A stretch of 64,000 nt of DNA. Source: Asanoa sp. WMMD1127. GTDB lineage: Bacteria; Actinomycetota; Actinomycetes; Mycobacteriales; Micromonosporaceae. This document shows, in pieces, positions 61,762 to 64,000 of the stretch. Numbering within the stretch: the first letter of the stretch is position 1; every line of letters begins with the position of its first letter. Under the pieces are notes generated by a model, which saw only the letters and a program-made list of their open reading frames with translations, searched no databases and was not told the origin of the DNA. The stretch spans positions 2,790,001-2,854,000 of the forward strand of contig NZ_JARUBP010000001.1 in assembly GCF_029626225.1 (NCBI RefSeq), read 5' to 3'. The translations under genes were made by a program, and so were the position numbers.

Positions 61762-62226
61762 ATGAGAAACCGCTGGCTGCGGATCGGCGCACTGGCCGGC
61801 GCGCTGTTCGCGATCAACCTGGTTGCCAGGGGGGTCGCGAACTTCGCGTTCGACGGCGACACCGACATGCAGGACCGCACCTCGCTGGTGTTCTTCGGGG
61901 TCGTCGCCCTGGTGCTGGCCGCGGTCGCGTTCCGGTGGGGACGCGACCGCCCGGTCGGGGTGTTGCTGGCCGACATGGCCGCCGCGGTGCTGATCGCCTG
62001 CCTGGCGACGGTGCTGCTCGGTCCGGCGGTGTTCGGCGCCAACCCCGTCGGCGGCGGCGCGGGCGAGTTCTTCGCCCAGATCTGGCTCTACGCCGGGTTC
62101 AGCGCCGCCGGCTTCCTGCTCGGCTACCTGCTGCTGGTGGTGCTGGCCAAGGACTACCGGTCGCGCCAGCTCGCCGCCTATTCGAAGGCCAAGCTCAGCA
62201 AGCCCCGTCGGGTGGTCCGGCGCTGA
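61762..62226 (+). CDS. polytopic membrane protein
   Basis: A 154-residue protein with four predicted membrane helices (ALAGALFAINLVARGVANF, LVFFGVVALVLAAVAFRW, VLLADMAAAVLIACLATVLL and WLYAGFSAAGFLLGYLLLVVL) and a basic cytoplasmic end ([14 protein letters not shown]). No family is recognised. It lies 42 bp after the VanW gene on the same strand and could be part of its transcript. Its 3' end overlaps the convergent GNAT gene by 32 bp. Confidence 0.7.
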   Translation: MRNRWLRIGALAGALFAINLVARGVANFAFDGDTDMQDRTSLVFFGVVALVLAAVAFRWGRDRPVGVLLADMAAAVLIACLATVLLGPAVFGANPVGGGAGEFFAQIWLYAGFSAAGFLLGYLLLVVLAKDYRSRQLAAYSKAKLSKPRRVVRR

Positions 62227-63178
62227 CCGCGCCGGGCTGCTCGCGGGTCAGATAGCTGTGGTGGGTGGTGAAGCCCAACGTGCCGTAGAGCGCGACCGCC
62301 GCGGTGTTGCGCTCCTCCACCTGGAGGAAGGCGTGGGTCGCGCCGAGCTCGGCGGCCCACCCGGCCAGCGCGGCGGTGACCGTGCGGGCCAGGCCCCGCC
62401 GCCGGTGTGACGGCACCACCTCGATCGAGGCCAGGTGCAACCAGCGCCGCTCGTCGCCGACCACCGCGCCCCGACCGGCGGCGACCAGCGTGTCGCCCTC
62501 GTGCAGGCTGGCGAACCGCACCTCGGGCGGCGCGGTGAGCACGTGCCGGGCGGCGGGCGGGAGGCTCCGCTTGCGCGCCTCGTAGATCGCCAGCCACTCG
62601 TCGCTCGGCGCCTTGGCCAGCGACACGCCCGGCTGCTCACCGTCCCGAACCAGTGGCGCGAGCGGCGCGGTCTGCACCAGGGTGAGCGGGCGGGCGGTCC
62701 ACCCGCGGGCGTCCAGCGCCGCCCCGACCGGCGCCGCGAGCGGCAGCGGCGTGTTGATCAGGGCCGGCTGGCCACGTTCCGCGTACCACGCCTCGATCGC
62801 GTCGATCGCGGCCTCCAGCGGCCGGTCCGGGTCGCCGATCGGCAGCGCGGAGTTGGCCCGCCCGGTCCAGCCGTCGGCGCTGCGCAGCAGCCAGTCGCCC
62901 AGGTGGCCGCGGATCGGCGCGGGCCAGGCCGCGTCGGCGGCCAACTCGAGCGCGATCACGTCGGCGGCGGTCGGGCGCCGCTGCGGCGGCACCCGCTTGG
63001 CCCGGTGCACCTCCGACAGGGGTACGACGATCGTGCCGTTTGCGGTGGCCACCGTGAGGTTGCTCTCGTCGACCGCGACCAGCTCACCGAGCGCGTCTGA
63101 GTAAAGCGGACGACCCTCGCGCATACCGACAATCCGCCGGATCACCACACGGTGTCCCACATCCTGCCGTCGGAGCAC
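62195..63178 (-). CDS. Rv0428c-like GNAT acetyltransferase with N-terminal SH3-like domain
   Basis: A 327-residue protein. The first 65 residues form a small beta domain ([18 protein letters not shown], then [18 protein letters not shown]). The middle part has [20 protein letters not shown] and the C-terminal GNAT domain contains [20 protein letters not shown], an acetyl-CoA-binding R/QxxGxA, plus [20 protein letters not shown]. This architecture matches Rv0428c. The start GTG 63178 has GGAGGGGGG six bases upstream, divergent from the ferredoxin gene. The acceptor substrate is unknown. Confidence 0.88.
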   Translation of the reverse strand: MLRRQDVGHRVVIRRIVGMREGRPLYSDALGELVAVDESNLTVATANGTIVVPLSEVHRAKRVPPQRRPTAADVIALELAADAAWPAPIRGHLGDWLLRSADGWTGRANSALPIGDPDRPLEAAIDAIEAWYAERGQPALINTPLPLAAPVGAALDARGWTARPLTLVQTAPLAPLVRDGEQPGVSLAKAPSDEWLAIYEARKRSLPPAARHVLTAPPEVRFASLHEGDTLVAAGRGAVVGDERRWLHLASIEVVPSHRRRGLARTVTAALAGWAAELGATHAFLQVEERNTAAVALYGTLGFTTHHSYLTREQPGAVSAGPPDGAC

Positions 63179-63259
63179 GATCGACCCCCCTCCACGCGAG
63201 ATACTAGGCTCTTGAACGTCGCGGGTGATCGCGGCGTGGCTTGCGGAGGAGAGAAACCC

Positions 63260-63586
63260 GTGACCTACATCATCGCGGAGCCGTGCGTCGATGTGCTCGA
63301 CAAGGCGTGCATCGAGGAGTGCCCCGTCGACTGCATCTACGAGGGCAACCGGATGCTCTACATCCACCCCGATGAGTGCGTTGACTGCGGGGCCTGTGAA
63401 CCGGTCTGCCCGGTCGAGGCGATCTTCTACGAAGACGACGTGCCGGAGCAGTGGAAGGACTACACCACGGCCAACTACGAGTTCTTCGAAGATCTAGGTT
63501 CGCCCGGTGGCGCCTCCAAGGTCGGCAAGATCGAGAAGGACCACGCCGTCGTGGCCGCGCAGCCGCCGCGGGAAGGCGAGCACTGA
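63260..63586 (+). CDS. fdxC: 7Fe ferredoxin (3Fe-4S/4Fe-4S)
   Basis: A 108-residue ferredoxin. The Cys pattern is [21 protein letters not shown] (with Cys8, Cys16 and Cys20) and, later, [12 protein letters not shown]: seven-iron type as in mycobacterial FdxC and Streptomyces FdA. It starts VTYIIAEPC after GGAGGAGAG, so GTG 63260 is the right start. It transfers electrons at low potential. It is followed 5 bp later by an aminotransferase gene, the same order as Rv1177-Rv1178. Confidence 0.96.
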   Translation: MTYIIAEPCVDVLDKACIEECPVDCIYEGNRMLYIHPDECVDCGACEPVCPVEAIFYEDDVPEQWKDYTTANYEFFEDLGSPGGASKVGKIEKDHAVVAAQPPREGEH

Positions 63587-63591
63587 CCGGC

Positions 63592-64000
63592 GTGCGGGTC
63601 TCGGCCACCCTGCCGGACTTCCCGTGGGACCTGCTGGAGCCGGCCAAGGCGGTCGCCGCCGGGCATCCGGACGGCATCGTCGACCTCTCGATCGGCACGC
63701 CGGTCGACCCGGTGCCGCCGGCGATCCAGGAGGCGCTGCGCACCGCGGCTGACGCGCCCGGCTACCCGCTGACCGCCGGCACGCCGGCCGTGCGCTCGGC
63801 GATCCGGCGGTGGGTGGCCCGGGCCTGCGGCGCGACCTTCGACGACATCGGCGTGCTGCCGACGATCGGCTCCAAGGAGCTGGTCGCCGGGCTGCCGGCG
63901 CAGCTGGGGCTCGGCGCCGGCGACGTCGTGGTGATCCCGCCGGTCTGCTACCCGACCTACGAGGTCGGGGCGCGGCTGGCCGGTGCCAAGGTCATGCGGG
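63592..64000 (+). CDS. dapC: N-succinyldiaminopimelate aminotransferase-like (DapC), N-terminal part
   Basis: The first 136 codons of a PLP-dependent class I/II aminotransferase, cut by the window end. The start is GTG 63592; the protein opens VRVSATLPDFPWDLLEPAKA and has IVDLSIGTPVDPVPPAI, LPTIGSKELVAGLP and PPVCYPTYEVGARL, matching the actinobacterial DapC/Rv1178 group that makes N-succinyl-diaminopimelate for lysine and peptidoglycan. It starts 5 bp after the ferredoxin stop. The PLP-binding Lys lies beyond the edge, so activity cannot be judged. Confidence 0.85.
   Translation, partial: MRVSATLPDFPWDLLEPAKAVAAGHPDGIVDLSIGTPVDPVPPAIQEALRTAADAPGYPLTAGTPAVRSAIRRWVARACGATFDDIGVLPTIGSKELVAGLPAQLGLGAGDVVVIPPVCYPTYEVGARLAGAKVMR

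Overview
The window is 64 kb of very GC-rich actinobacterial chromosome. Third codon positions are almost always G or C, GTG and TTG starts are common, and start/stop overlaps of the ATGA, GTGA and TGATG type are frequent. Gene content fits an actinomycete: a mycothiol gene (mshB), GTP-type PEP carboxykinase, class II fructose-bisphosphatase (glpX) beside a DUF4245 gene, a PIN-PhoH fusion, a short-chain cis-prenyltransferase, and an Sdh1-type succinate dehydrogenase. Several blocks match the gene order recalled for Mycobacterium tuberculosis: cis-prenyltransferase, phoH2, glpX, xseA/xseB, ispH and ychF (Rv1086 to Rv1112), and mshB to fdxC to aminotransferase (Rv1170 to Rv1178). The small lineage-specific genes and intergenic hairpins suggest Micromonosporaceae, which is an inference. 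It looks like ordinary chromosome: I see no phage, transposase, rRNA, tRNA or CRISPR.

Layout. 1-2.4 kb: minus-strand Eis-like acetyltransferase (cut by the edge), two GtrA membrane proteins and an ECF sigma factor with a zinc-finger tail. 2.8-7.5 kb: pckG, a membrane protein, a geranylgeranyl-reductase-like flavoprotein and a cis-prenyltransferase. 7.5-11.1 kb: a long hairpin element, a lipoprotein, otsB, and a small locus made of an XRE regulator, small membrane/hypothetical genes and an array of GTCACGTG sites. 11.4-16.9 kb: phoH2, a DHFR-fold reductase, a cell-wall lytic protein behind a CRP-like site, a secreted trypsin, a rhomboid protease and a ferredoxin-NADP reductase. 16.9-25.8 kb: glpX with a 25-codon upstream ORF, DUF4245, membrane proteins, rmuC, lipoproteins, ispH, xseA and xseB. 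25.9-37.6 kb: almost all minus strand; valS overlapped by a penicillin-binding protein gene, a zinc-ribbon/HTH pair, a heterodimeric ABC exporter, and ogt with an Ada-AlkA fusion.

37.7-43.9 kb: an MBL hydrolase, a 950-bp gene-free stretch with degenerate repeats and a perfect hairpin, ychF, and several small genes (GNAT, YciI, PH-like, SDR, Nudix). 43.9-51.2 kb: sdhB-sdhA-sdhC, a hypothetical membrane protein and tldE-tldD. 51.4-55.4 kb: two oligopeptide permeases and a substrate-binding lipoprotein with no ATPase genes beside them. 55.4-64 kb: an Fpg/Nei glycosylase with an altered zinc finger, an S9-peptidase-like protein lacking its catalytic serine, mshB, a membrane protein, a VanW-family protein, an Rv0428c-like GNAT, a 7Fe ferredoxin and the start of an aminotransferase (dapC-like).

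Shared themes are central carbon metabolism (pckG, glpX, sdh, otsB), isoprenoids (ispH, cis-prenyltransferase, reductase), envelope upkeep (PBP, transglycosylase, VanW, GtrA) and DNA repair (ogt, alkA, Fpg/Nei, xseAB, rmuC, Nudix). The least explained items are the GTCACGTG-controlled XRE locus, the pseudo-peptidase, the SdhB tail, the repeat-filled gap before ychF and the long hairpin at 7.5 kb.
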